Below are positions 8,529-16,541 of a stretch of 64,000 nt of DNA, in pieces. The DNA is taken from positions 6,696,001-6,760,000 of the forward strand of contig NZ_CP136624.1 of assembly GCF_032917945.1 (NCBI RefSeq). Direction: 5' to 3'. The translations under genes were made by a program, and so were the position numbers. The notes under the pieces were generated by a model that had not been told where the DNA came from, did not search any database, and was given only the letters and a program-made list of their open reading frames with translations. Every line of letters begins with the position of its first letter. Within the stretch, counting starts at the first letter, position 1. Source of the DNA: Bradyrhizobium sp. sBnM-33 (lineage in GTDB: Bacteria > Pseudomonadota > Alphaproteobacteria > Rhizobiales > Xanthobacteraceae).

Positions 8529-8589
8529 TTGTGCAGCTTTTCACCGACGCGGGGAATTCTTAGAACACGTGCAATTTTCTCTTGTCTAC

Positions 8590-8606
8590 TGGCATAACAT
8601 ATACCA
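8590..8606. promoter_or_regulatory. GntR operator-like palindrome, site 5
   Basis: TGGCATAACATATACCA matches TGGYAT-N5-ATRCCA exactly and follows TTGTCT (8582-8587) by two bases. It lies 53 bases before the MFS carrier start. The open frame upstream of 8660 runs through this site, which argues that the earlier start is not used. Confidence 0.7.
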
Positions 8607-8659
8607 CAGTCGCGCCGAGCTGTCGGGCAACGATAGAACAGCAGCGCTTTGGAGGAAAA

Positions 8660-9952
8660 ATGACGGATACAGTGCACGGAGCAGCCCCCGTCGCGGAGGC
8701 TCGAGTGAGCGATGCCTATCGCTGGACTCAATTGGCCATAGGCGTCGCCGCAATGGTGATGATCGCGAACTACCAATATGGTTGGACGTTCTTCGTCCCC
8801 GACATCCAGCAGAAATTCGGATGGGATCGCGCCTCAATCCAGTGGGCATTTACGCTGTTCGTGCTGTTCGAGACCTGGCTGGTGCCGGTCGAGGGCTGGT
8901 TCGTCGATAAATACGGCCCGCGCCTCGTCGTCCTGATCGGCGGCATCCTCTGCGCCATCGGATGGGCGATCAACGCCCAGGCGACCACGCTCAACGGCTT
9001 CTATCTAGGCATGATCATCGCAGGCATCGGCGCGGGTGGCGTGTACGGCACCTGCGTCGGCAACGCGCTGAAATGGTTTCCCGACAAGCGCGGCCTTGCT
9101 GCCGGCATCACCGCCGCCGGATTCGGCGCAGGCTCGGCGCTGACCGTTGCGCCGATCCAGGCCATGATCAAGGACTCCGGCTTCCAGACCACCTTCCTCT
9201 ATTTCGGTCTCGGCCAAGGCATCATCATCGTCATTCTCGCCTTCCTGATGTTCTCGCCGAAAGCGGGACAGGTGCCAACGGTTCAGAACAGCAACGTGAT
9301 CCAGACCCGGCGCAACTATCAACCCACGGAAGTGATCCGTCAGCCGATCTTCTGGCTGATGTATTTCATGTTCGTGATCGTCGGCGCCGGCGGATTGATG
9401 GTGACCGCCAACCTCAAGCCGATCGCCGTCGACTGGAAAGTCGACAGCGTACCGGTGACGCTGATGGCGGTGACGATGACAGCCGTGACGTTCGCAGCCA
9501 CCATCGATCGCGTCCTCAACGGCCTGACCCGTCCGTTCTTCGGCTGGATCTCCGACATGATCGGCCGCGAGAACACCATGTTCATCGCCTTCGGCATGGA
9601 GGGCATCGGCATCTGGGGTCTCTACATGCTGGGCCACGACCCGGTCTGGTTCGTGCTGCTGTCGGGCTTCGTGTTCTTTGCTTGGGGCGAGATCTATTCC
9701 CTCTTCCCATCGACCTGCACCGACACATTCGGCTCGAAGTTCGCGGCGACCAATGCCGGCCTGCTCTACACGGCAAAGGGCACCGCGGCGCTTTTGGTGC
9801 CGGTGGCGAACTACATGCAGCAGTCGTCGGGCACCTGGGACACCGTGTTCATCGTCGCGGCCGGCGCGAATATCCTGGCCTCGCTGCTGGCGATCGCGGT
9901 GCTAAAACCTTGGCGCAAGTCGGTGGTCGCCAAATCGCAGATTGCGGCCTGA
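8660..9952 (+). CDS. MFS transporter, oxalate/formate antiporter (OxlT-like) family
   Basis: 430 residues with about twelve hydrophobic segments, a normal MFS length. The N-terminal helix I/II region (YQYGWTFFVPDIQQKFGW...) and the A-like motif after helix II (GWFVDKYGPRLVVLIGG) fit the oxalate/formate antiporter family, as do the central RNYQPTEVIRQPIFWLMY segment and GWISDMIGRENTMF. Family members exchange oxalate and formate or carry related monocarboxylates across the inner membrane. ATG 8660 follows GGAGGAAAA. It is monocistronic between an operator-like site (8590) and a terminator (9979). In the oxalate pathway it could import oxalate and export formate made by frc and oxc; the substrate itself is inferred from context. 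Confidence 0.9.
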   Translation: MTDTVHGAAPVAEARVSDAYRWTQLAIGVAAMVMIANYQYGWTFFVPDIQQKFGWDRASIQWAFTLFVLFETWLVPVEGWFVDKYGPRLVVLIGGILCAIGWAINAQATTLNGFYLGMIIAGIGAGGVYGTCVGNALKWFPDKRGLAAGITAAGFGAGSALTVAPIQAMIKDSGFQTTFLYFGLGQGIIIVILAFLMFSPKAGQVPTVQNSNVIQTRRNYQPTEVIRQPIFWLMYFMFVIVGAGGLMVTANLKPIAVDWKVDSVPVTLMAVTMTAVTFAATIDRVLNGLTRPFFGWISDMIGRENTMFIAFGMEGIGIWGLYMLGHDPVWFVLLSGFVFFAWGEIYSLFPSTCTDTFGSKFAATNAGLLYTAKGTAALLVPVANYMQQSSGTWDTVFIVAAGANILASLLAIAVLKPWRKSVVAKSQIAA

Positions 9953-9978
9953 CCTCACTGCTACACCTCAGGAACAAG

Positions 9979-10013
9979 GCGCGCTCACCCTCCGGGTGGG
10001 CGCGTTTTCTTTT
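9979..10013 (+). terminator. Rho-independent terminator after the MFS gene
   Basis: GCGCTCACCC-TCC-GGGTGGGCGC followed by GTTTTCTTTT, 27 bases after the MFS stop codon. There is one mismatch in the stem. Confidence 0.8.
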
Positions 10014-10170
10014 GGCGACCGAGAGTTCTGGCATACCTGACGCCACCGGAGACCGATAAACCCGAGGTCCCCTCCTTCTGGAATGTCATGGCGCTTCCAG
10101 AAACGTCAACAATATTGCCTATTTATCTCGATCTCACGCGCGAGAATTCCACGTTCCGCGTGTTGACAAT

Positions 10171-10187
10171 TGGCATTATGTATACCA
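10171..10187. promoter_or_regulatory. GntR operator-like palindrome, site 6
   Basis: TGGCATTATGTATACCA matches the consensus exactly. A perfect TTGACA at 10163-10168 lies two bases upstream. It is 34 bases before the start codon of the CBS protein, so the site covers the promoter spacer and -10 area. Confidence 0.7.
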
Positions 10188-10221
10188 GACTTGATGCAGT
10201 ACTCACCCCAAGGAGGTTGCC

Positions 10222-10653
10222 ATGCAAGTCGAAGATATCCTGCGCAAGAAAGCCGCCCGTGTCGCAACGGTCCGTATGAACGAGACCGTCGCCATTGCCG
10301 CACAACTGATGCGCTCCGGCAATATCAGCGCGCTGGTCGTGAAGGATGTCGTCCGCACCGAAGGCAACACGGCGGTCGGCATGTTCACCGAACGCGACGT
10401 GGTTCGCGCGATAGCCGAATACGGCGCAGCCGGCGTGAACATGCGCGTTTCGCAATTCATTTCGGTGCAGCAGCTTGTCTCCTGCACCTCGACGGATACG
10501 CTCGAGCATGTCCGTCACCTCATGAGCAAGCACCACATCCGCCACGTCCCGGTGATCGACAATTACAGCCTGATCGGCGTGATCAGCATTCGCGACATCA
10601 CGACCGCGTTTGACGACGAGGCAACGCCCTTCAAGTTGGCCGCGTCGGCCTGA
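10222..10653 (+). CDS. Tandem CBS-domain protein
   Basis: A 143-residue soluble protein made of two CBS motifs (about residues 7-67 and 76-135). Each shows the usual pattern: VAIAAQLMRSGNISALVV...VGMFTERDVVRAI, and LEHVRHLMSKHHIRHVPVID...IGVISIRDITTAF. CBS pairs bind adenine nucleotides or S-adenosyl compounds and act as energy sensors. It has no attached catalytic domain. AAGGAGG precedes ATG 10222. The promoter carries operator-like site 6, which places the gene in the oxalate regulon. Possible roles are control of the acyl-CoA ligase or of a transporter by adenylate level; no direct evidence for a partner is visible. Confidence 0.88.
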   Translation: MQVEDILRKKAARVATVRMNETVAIAAQLMRSGNISALVVKDVVRTEGNTAVGMFTERDVVRAIAEYGAAGVNMRVSQFISVQQLVSCTSTDTLEHVRHLMSKHHIRHVPVIDNYSLIGVISIRDITTAFDDEATPFKLAASA

Positions 10654-10808
10654 CAGGTCGCTTCGAACCTCGCCGGCATTCTTGGGGCACTCCCAGGGAA
10701 GGCGGTATCGCACCGCAAAACTCGGCCTTAACTCCTGTCGCAAAACAGGCGCTCGCAAATCTGCGCCGGAGTGGTGGCGCGCCGGAAAGCAACATCTGTG
10801 GGGGGCGC

Positions 10809-11864
10809 ATGGCGCGTGACATTCTGATCCTTGGAGCCTCGTACGGCTCATTGCTGGCGACAAAGCTTTTGATGGCGGGTCGCAACGTGACCCTGGTTTG
10901 CCGAAAGCAGACGGCAGAACTCATCAATCGCGACGGCACGGAAGTTCGCATCAAGCTGCGCGACGAGGCGGCCCACCGGCCGATCTTCTCGCGCGACCTG
11001 CCTGGGATCCTGGACGCGGTCGAGCCCGCCGACGTCGATCCTTCCCGTTACGATCTGGTTGGTCTTGCCATGCAGGAACCGCAATATACCAACCCTGCGG
11101 TCCAGGCTCTGATGATCAAAATCGCCGAGGCGAAGCTGCCTTGTCTTTCGATCATGAACATGCCGCCCTTGCCCTACCTCAAACGGATCCCGGCCCTCGC
11201 GAAAATGGAATTGGAGGAGGCCTATACCAACGCCGCGGTGTGGGAGCGCTTCCAGCCGGGGCTGGTGACGCTCTGCTCGCCCGATCCGCAGGCCTTCCGC
11301 CCGCCGGAAGAGGCGGCGAACGTGCTTCATGTCGGCCTGCCCACTAACTTCAAGGCTGCGTCATTTGCGGATGAGAAACATAACCTGCTGCTTCGGGAGC
11401 TCGAAGCCGACATCGATGCAGTGAAGCTGGACGGTCAGGACGTTCCGGTGAAGCTCAAAGTGTTCAATTCGATGTTCGTCCCTCTGGCAAAATGGTCGAT
11501 GCTGTTGACGGGGAATTATCGCTGCATCACGCCGCAGGAGCCGCAATCGATCCGCGACGCGGTGCACGGCGATATCAATCTCTCGCAGTCGATCTATGAC
11601 CATGTCGATGCCATTGCCCAGCGTCTGGGCGCCGATCCCACGGATCAGGTCCCTTTCGAGAAATACGCCAAAGCTGCGGAAAGCCTTCTCAAGCCCTCGT
11701 CGGCGGCCCGGGCGGTCGCTGGTGGCTCGCCTTCTATCGAGCGCGTCGACCTGCTGGTGAAGCTGATTTCGCATCAGCTTGGCGTACCCAATGCCGAAAT
11801 CGACCGCACGGTCCAGATCGTCAATCAGAAACTGAATGAGAGCGTCGCCACCGTATCTGCTTAG
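10809..11864 (+). CDS. Ketopantoate reductase-like (ApbA/PanE N-terminal) oxidoreductase
   Basis: 351 residues. The N-terminus DILILGASYGSLLATKLLMAGRNVTLVCR is a Rossmann dinucleotide-binding start (G-A-S-Y-G-S in place of G-x-G-x-x-G). Later VKLKVFNSMFVPLAKWSML resembles the K-x-x-x-N helix of the ketopantoate reductase C-domain. The central part diverges from true PanE, so the substrate is probably another 2-oxo or hydroxy acid. ATG 10809 follows GTGGGGGG. It lies 155 bases after the CBS gene with no terminator between them, so the two may be cotranscribed and both belong to the oxalate regulon. A role in disposing of glyoxylate- or oxalate-related acids is speculative. Confidence 0.7.
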   Translation: MARDILILGASYGSLLATKLLMAGRNVTLVCRKQTAELINRDGTEVRIKLRDEAAHRPIFSRDLPGILDAVEPADVDPSRYDLVGLAMQEPQYTNPAVQALMIKIAEAKLPCLSIMNMPPLPYLKRIPALAKMELEEAYTNAAVWERFQPGLVTLCSPDPQAFRPPEEAANVLHVGLPTNFKAASFADEKHNLLLRELEADIDAVKLDGQDVPVKLKVFNSMFVPLAKWSMLLTGNYRCITPQEPQSIRDAVHGDINLSQSIYDHVDAIAQRLGADPTDQVPFEKYAKAAESLLKPSSAARAVAGGSPSIERVDLLVKLISHQLGVPNAEIDRTVQIVNQKLNESVATVSA

Positions 11865-12088
11865 AGCCACCACCAGTGTCTTGGCACCGGGCGCCGTGAT
11901 CGAACGTCACCTGAAACCTAGGGCGTGAACCATTAATTCGGACTGATCGGCCGATGTGCGCTTTGGCGCGCATGCCGGACCCAAGCCGGAAACCGCCCCG
12001 CTTCCGAAAAGTGCCACGAGCGGACGTCTACCGAAGCTGTCTTAGCTCCGCTACGGCCCAAAGGAGGCGACGTCGTGACCCTGTCGGA

Positions 12089-13246
12089 CTACAGCAATGA
12101 CGCCGCTGCCTCCTCGGCATCGTATGGAAAGATCCATGCCGCCGCCGACATCCAGCCTCGCATCCTTTCGGCCTGCTTCGATGGATCGTCGTCTGCGGAT
12201 CGATAGAACCGGCCGGCCAGGCGCGAGGCGGCTTGCACGCGGCTGGTCCGCTCCAATCTCAGATCCTGGTAAGCCTTCAATCGCGCCGGGATCTCGTCTC
12301 GTTTTGCGTGCTCGAGCAAAACAGCCAGCGCGAAGCCGTCCTCGATGGCTTGTCCGGCGCCTTGGCCGAAATGCGGCACCATTGGATGAGCGGCATCACC
12401 GAGAAGGGTGACGCACCCGCGCGACCAGTATGGCAATGGCGGCCGATCATAGATGCCCCAGCGAAACGTCTGGTCGAGCGCAGCGATCATATCTTGGACG
12501 GGCGCATCCCAGCCCTCATACGCGCCAGCGAGCGCTTTGATGTCGCCCGTCGCGAACCAGGTTTCCTCCATGTCGCGCGTGCTCGGAACGAACGCGACGA
12601 CGTTAATCAGGCGCCCCTGCGACACCGGGAAGCAGATGAAGCTGCGACCGTGCCCCATCCACATGTTCAGGCCACGCAATTCTGCGGCCCATGAGAGTTT
12701 CTGCGACTGCACGAGGCCTCTATAGGCCACGATGCCTTCGCTGGTCGGGCGCGCCGTCAGGCCTATCTCGCGCTGGACCATCGAATGAATGCCATCAGCC
12801 CCTATGACCAGATCCGCTACGCAAACGGCACCATTGGCAAAAGTCAGTCGGGCGCGGGTTTCCGTGTCATCGACGGCAATGCACCGGTACCCAAATCTGA
12901 CCGTCCCTTTCACCACACCCAGCAGCATGTCGAGAAGCTCGACACGGTGAAACTGATAGCTCTGCATCGCGGGCGCCGAGGGCGGTCTCGGAACGAGCTC
13001 TCCCCGTGACGTTCGCAGCGTCAGTCCCTGGCTCGTTGTGGTAATGTTCCCGAGCGCGTCGCAAAGCCCGGTGCGTTTCAGCAAGGTCGCCGCATTCGGG
13101 GGAATGGATATGCCGGCGCCGGCCTCACGCGGGGACTCCGCCTCTTCGAAAACCGAAACGTTCATGCCCCGCGCGCGCAATGCGATTGCAGCGGCCAGGC
13201 CACCAATTCCCGCGCCAACGATCGCAACATCCAGCCTGTCGTTCAT
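12089..13246 (-). CDS. FAD-dependent aromatic-ring monooxygenase (salicylate/3-hydroxybenzoate hydroxylase type)
   Basis: A class A flavoprotein hydroxylase of 385 residues. It shows the three usual motifs: GxGxxG in VAIVGAGIGGLAAAIALRA near residue 10, the DG motif in LVIGADGIHSMVQ near residue 155, and the GD motif CVTLLGDAAHPMVPHFGQGA near residue 285. Family members use NAD(P)H and O2 to hydroxylate phenolic acids. The frame can also begin at 13264 (MVGPLA); neither start has a strong ribosome binding site. It lies 51 bases after a periplasmic binding protein gene on the same strand, so import and oxidation of one aromatic compound is a reasonable reading. The substrate is unknown. Confidence 0.9.
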   Translation of the reverse strand: MNDRLDVAIVGAGIGGLAAAIALRARGMNVSVFEEAESPREAGAGISIPPNAATLLKRTGLCDALGNITTTSQGLTLRTSRGELVPRPPSAPAMQSYQFHRVELLDMLLGVVKGTVRFGYRCIAVDDTETRARLTFANGAVCVADLVIGADGIHSMVQREIGLTARPTSEGIVAYRGLVQSQKLSWAAELRGLNMWMGHGRSFICFPVSQGRLINVVAFVPSTRDMEETWFATGDIKALAGAYEGWDAPVQDMIAALDQTFRWGIYDRPPLPYWSRGCVTLLGDAAHPMVPHFGQGAGQAIEDGFALAVLLEHAKRDEIPARLKAYQDLRLERTSRVQAASRLAGRFYRSADDDPSKQAERMRGWMSAAAWIFPYDAEEAAASLL

Positions 13247-13297
13247 TGCCAATGGTCCGACCATCGAACGTCATCGTCTGTTTGAATCAGGGAGGTG

Positions 13298-14494
13298 TCA
13301 GTCGCCGATGACCTCATCGAGCAGTACCCATCTGGCCCCGTCGAAGCGGGCCATCCTGGCCTTTCGCCATCCAATCCGCTGCGCGGGGGTGATGTTGATT
13401 GTCACGCCCGGCAGGAACATCGACAGCTGCAAGTCGCGGACGTTGGTGGCCTGTCTGATCAGATTTTCGCGGGAAAGATCGTCGCCGCATTTCTTCAAGA
13501 TATCGACGATGATCTGCGCGGTCGCATACGGGAAGACGGCGTCGTCGAGCGGTTCGTTCGGCGCCCACTCCTTCATGAAGGCGCGATACGCCTTCATGCC
13601 TTCATCGGCGTCCCACATGGAATCTTCAGGCGACTTCAGCCAGACCGCCGTGACCGCGCCGGTCGAGGCCGCAAGCCCCGCCGGCGCGAGGACCGCCGAA
13701 ATTCCGCTGACGCCGGACAGCAGGACATGCTGGACTTTCCAGCCGAGCTCGTGCGCCTTGCGGACGGCCTGTGCGGCGAACCGCGCGTTGGAGGCATGAA
13801 ACAGCGTGTCGGCGCCGGAGGCCTTGAGCGCCACAATTTGTGAATCGATCGTCGGGTCCGTGATGTCGTAGGCAGCCTCACCTACGACCATCGCAGCGTG
13901 TGATCCGAGCGCCGCCTTGAAGCCCGCCAAATTGCCCTTTCCGAGGTCGTCATTCTGATAGATGACCGCGATCTTCGCGTCGGGCTTGCTTCGCAGCAGA
14001 TACTCCGTATAGATCCGGGTCTCGACGGGCTGCGGCATCATGAACGTGGTCGTCCATGGCAGATTGTCGGGGTCGTCGAGCTTCGGGGTGCTGGCAAGCA
14101 GCAGGATCTGCGGAACTTGCTTGCTGTTGAGATACCTCGCTACGGCAAGATTGGTCGGAGTGCCGACCGATCCAACGATCGCAAGCACGCCCTCGCCTTC
14201 CACCAGCTTGCGCGTCTGCTCCACCGTCTTCGGCGGCGCAAAGGCGTCGTCGAGCGAAATGAGCTTCACTTGGCGGCCATTGATGCCGCCGGCCGCGTTG
14301 ATCATGCTGAGATAGGCGGCTTCAATCCGGCCGAAACGGCTCAGCGACGAGATCGGCCCGCTATAGGGAACTGTCTGGCCAATCCTGATCTCGGTATCGG
14401 TGACGCCGGGGCCGTATCTCTTGTCAGCCCCGGCAACCGGTGAAAGGGTGATGACCGAGAGACTTAGCGCAGCAAGGATCGCCGGACGGATCAT
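13298..14494 (-). CDS. ABC transporter substrate-binding protein, branched-chain amino-acid (Peripla_BP_6) family
   Basis: 398 residues with a signal peptide (about residues 1-23, ending near VAGA). The mature part begins RYGPGVTDTEIRIGQTVPYSGP, typical of LivK-type receptors, with INAAGGINGRQVKLISLDD following. ATG 14494 is chosen because GAGGAGG stands eight bases upstream; the frame to 14560 is not needed. Members bind amino acids, aromatic acids or amides for a Liv-type ABC permease, but no permease or ATPase gene is nearby, so it is an orphan receptor. It probably forms an operon with the downstream monooxygenase and is divergent from a winged-helix/TPR regulator. Confidence 0.9.
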   Translation of the reverse strand: MIRPAILAALSLSVITLSPVAGADKRYGPGVTDTEIRIGQTVPYSGPISSLSRFGRIEAAYLSMINAAGGINGRQVKLISLDDAFAPPKTVEQTRKLVEGEGVLAIVGSVGTPTNLAVARYLNSKQVPQILLLASTPKLDDPDNLPWTTTFMMPQPVETRIYTEYLLRSKPDAKIAVIYQNDDLGKGNLAGFKAALGSHAAMVVGEAAYDITDPTIDSQIVALKASGADTLFHASNARFAAQAVRKAHELGWKVQHVLLSGVSGISAVLAPAGLAASTGAVTAVWLKSPEDSMWDADEGMKAYRAFMKEWAPNEPLDDAVFPYATAQIIVDILKKCGDDLSRENLIRQATNVRDLQLSMFLPGVTINITPAQRIGWRKARMARFDGARWVLLDEVIGD

Positions 14495-14634
14495 GGAGAC
14501 TGCCTCCTCTTGGTTCGCTTTTGCCGGTTCGCTCGTTGCGACCGTTTCGCTATCCCGCATCGCAGGATGATGCTGTACAATCGGCGCTGCGTCCCGAAAC
14601 TTCCCCGAAATTTTCCGAACGCGAGCATCACGAG

Positions 14635-16239
14635 GTGTCCTTGCTCAAGTCATCACAGCATTCGATTGTTGTCGGCGACCGGACGGTGGACTTGGCGCGT
14701 GAACTGTTGCTCGACAGAAACGGCAAAGTTGTCCCGCTCCGCCCTCGCGCCTGGCTGGTGCTCCAGCTGCTTGCCGCACGGGCCGGACGGCTGGTCAGCA
14801 AGGACGAGATCCTGGATGCGGTCTGGTCGGACTGTGAGGTGACGGAAGACTCCCTCGTCCAGGCCATTGGCGACATCAGGCGCGCCCTGGGAATGGCGGG
14901 GCGAGTAGCCCTGAGAACCCTGCCCCGCCGCGGCTACATGCTCGCCGTGGATGGAGAGCCAGTCGACAGCACGCTGCCATCGGCCGTTGCGCCCTCGACA
15001 CCCTCCGACGTTGGAGACGTATCAGCTTCATCCGCGGTGCCGCATCTGTCCATCGTCGTTCTGCCGTTCACGAGTCTCGGCGGCGATCCCGCGCAGGACT
15101 ATTTCGTCGATGGCGTGACCGAAAGCCTCACTACGGACCTCTCGCGCATCGCCGGCTCCTTCGTCATCGCGCGCAACACCGCGTTCACGTTCAAGGGAAA
15201 AGCCATCGACGTCAGGCAGATCGGCCGCGAGCTTAATGTACGCTATGTGCTGGAAGGGTCGGTGCAGCGCGGCGACAATCGTTTTCGCTTGAATGCTCAG
15301 TTGACCGAAACCGAGACCGGAAGTCATGTCTGGGCCGAGCGCTTCGACAAACCGGCCGCTGACCTGTTGGACATGCAGGATGAGATCGTATCCCGGCTCG
15401 CCAATACCCTGAATGCGGAGCTCATCAAGGCCGAAGCGCGACGCGCGGAACGGTCGCCACGCCCGGACGCGATGGATTTGTACTTTCAGGGCAGAGCTTT
15501 CATCAACAAGGGCGTTACGCCGGCGTTCATGGCGCAAGCGCGAGACTTCTTCGTGCGTGCCCTTGCTCTTGATCCCGGCAATGTCGAAGCCGCGGTCGCC
15601 GCGGCCCAGATCGACGTGTCCATGGGCTCAGCCTTCCTGACCGATGACGCATCCGTACACTTTGATGCCGCAGAGAGTGCGTTGAAAAGCGCGCTATTCA
15701 TTGCGCCCAATCATCCCAGGGCCCACATGCTGCTTGGTGCGGTTCTGCTGCAGACGAACCGCACGGCTCAAGGTATCACCGAATGTCAGCAGTCACTGAT
15801 GCTGGATAGGAATCTGGCCGATGCCCATGGATTCATCGGGCTTGGCAAATATCAATTGGGTCACGGCGAGGAAGTCGAGGGACATATCCAGGAGGCGCTT
15901 CGGCTTTCTCCGCGTGATACGCGCACCTACCTGTGGTTCATGTTTGTCGGGATGGGCAAGCTGACCAGCAACGCGGAGCACGAGGCAATCGACTGGTTTC
16001 GCCGGAGCCTCCAGGCCAACCGGAATCACGCGCTCTCACATTTTCAATTCGCAGCCGCGTTGGCGCTGGTGGGAGACCTGAAAGAGGCGCGATCTGTCGC
16101 CGCGGCCGGACTCGCGCTCGATCCCAGCTTCACGATCCGCCGCTACCGCATCAACGCCAAAGGCGACAACCCGGCCTATCTCGCCAAACGCGAATGCTTC
16201 TACGAGGGGATGCGTTTGGCCGGCCTGCCGGAGGGGTAA
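14635..16239 (+). CDS. Winged-helix DNA-binding protein with TolB/FlgO-like and TPR domains
   Basis: About 534 residues. The N-terminal ~105 residues are an OmpR/PhoB-type winged helix (LRPRAWLVLQLLAARAGRLVSKDEILDAVW ... LRTLPRRGYML, here without a receiver domain, as in CadC). Residues ~135-265 form a module beginning SIVVLPFTSLGGDPAQDYF and including RYVLEGSVQR, which is also present in the cyclase at 25877. The C-terminal ~250 residues are tetratricopeptide repeats. No obvious membrane helix separates the parts. The start is uncertain: GTG 14635 is chosen because the first conserved residues follow it. The frame is open back to 14521, which would take it to within 27 bases of the divergent binding-protein start. 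It likely regulates that divergent operon. Confidence 0.8.
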   Translation: MSLLKSSQHSIVVGDRTVDLARELLLDRNGKVVPLRPRAWLVLQLLAARAGRLVSKDEILDAVWSDCEVTEDSLVQAIGDIRRALGMAGRVALRTLPRRGYMLAVDGEPVDSTLPSAVAPSTPSDVGDVSASSAVPHLSIVVLPFTSLGGDPAQDYFVDGVTESLTTDLSRIAGSFVIARNTAFTFKGKAIDVRQIGRELNVRYVLEGSVQRGDNRFRLNAQLTETETGSHVWAERFDKPAADLLDMQDEIVSRLANTLNAELIKAEARRAERSPRPDAMDLYFQGRAFINKGVTPAFMAQARDFFVRALALDPGNVEAAVAAAQIDVSMGSAFLTDDASVHFDAAESALKSALFIAPNHPRAHMLLGAVLLQTNRTAQGITECQQSLMLDRNLADAHGFIGLGKYQLGHGEEVEGHIQEALRLSPRDTRTYLWFMFVGMGKLTSNAEHEAIDWFRRSLQANRNHALSHFQFAAALALVGDLKEARSVAAAGLALDPSFTIRRYRINAKGDNPAYLAKRECFYEGMRLAGLPEG

Positions 16240-16541
16240 TGTCAGCCTCGGGATATGAAAGGATGCGCCGTGGATAGCCCAATATCCGCTATGGCCCAAC
16301 GTCGGACTCGTGCACCGCAGCAAATGTCGTCGCATGACCTGGTATCCCATCACTTCTGGCATGATCTTTACGGTGATCGATGATCCGGCTGCCGGATGAG
16401 TCCGGGCTTTTCGAGAACGGCCTTTGTGGAACCTAACGGAACATTAGACGTTCTGTTTCGCGGAAATGAGCAGCGCCGTCGCCCCGGCGCAGCAAGCGCA
16501 GACGCCGAGGCGCTGCGCTGCGCTGGCCGGAGGGAAAGCTC
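16240..16541. other. Intergenic region before the FBPase gene
   Basis: About 300 bases with no supported gene. The only clear signal is GGAGGG about seven bases before ATG 16542. Short frames here are shadows on both strands. Confidence 0.5.

Noticed and set aside
10021..10045. A seventh operator copy (TGGCATACC near 10029)
   Set aside because: Only one half-site is present and there is no matching right half or TTGxxx box at the right distance.
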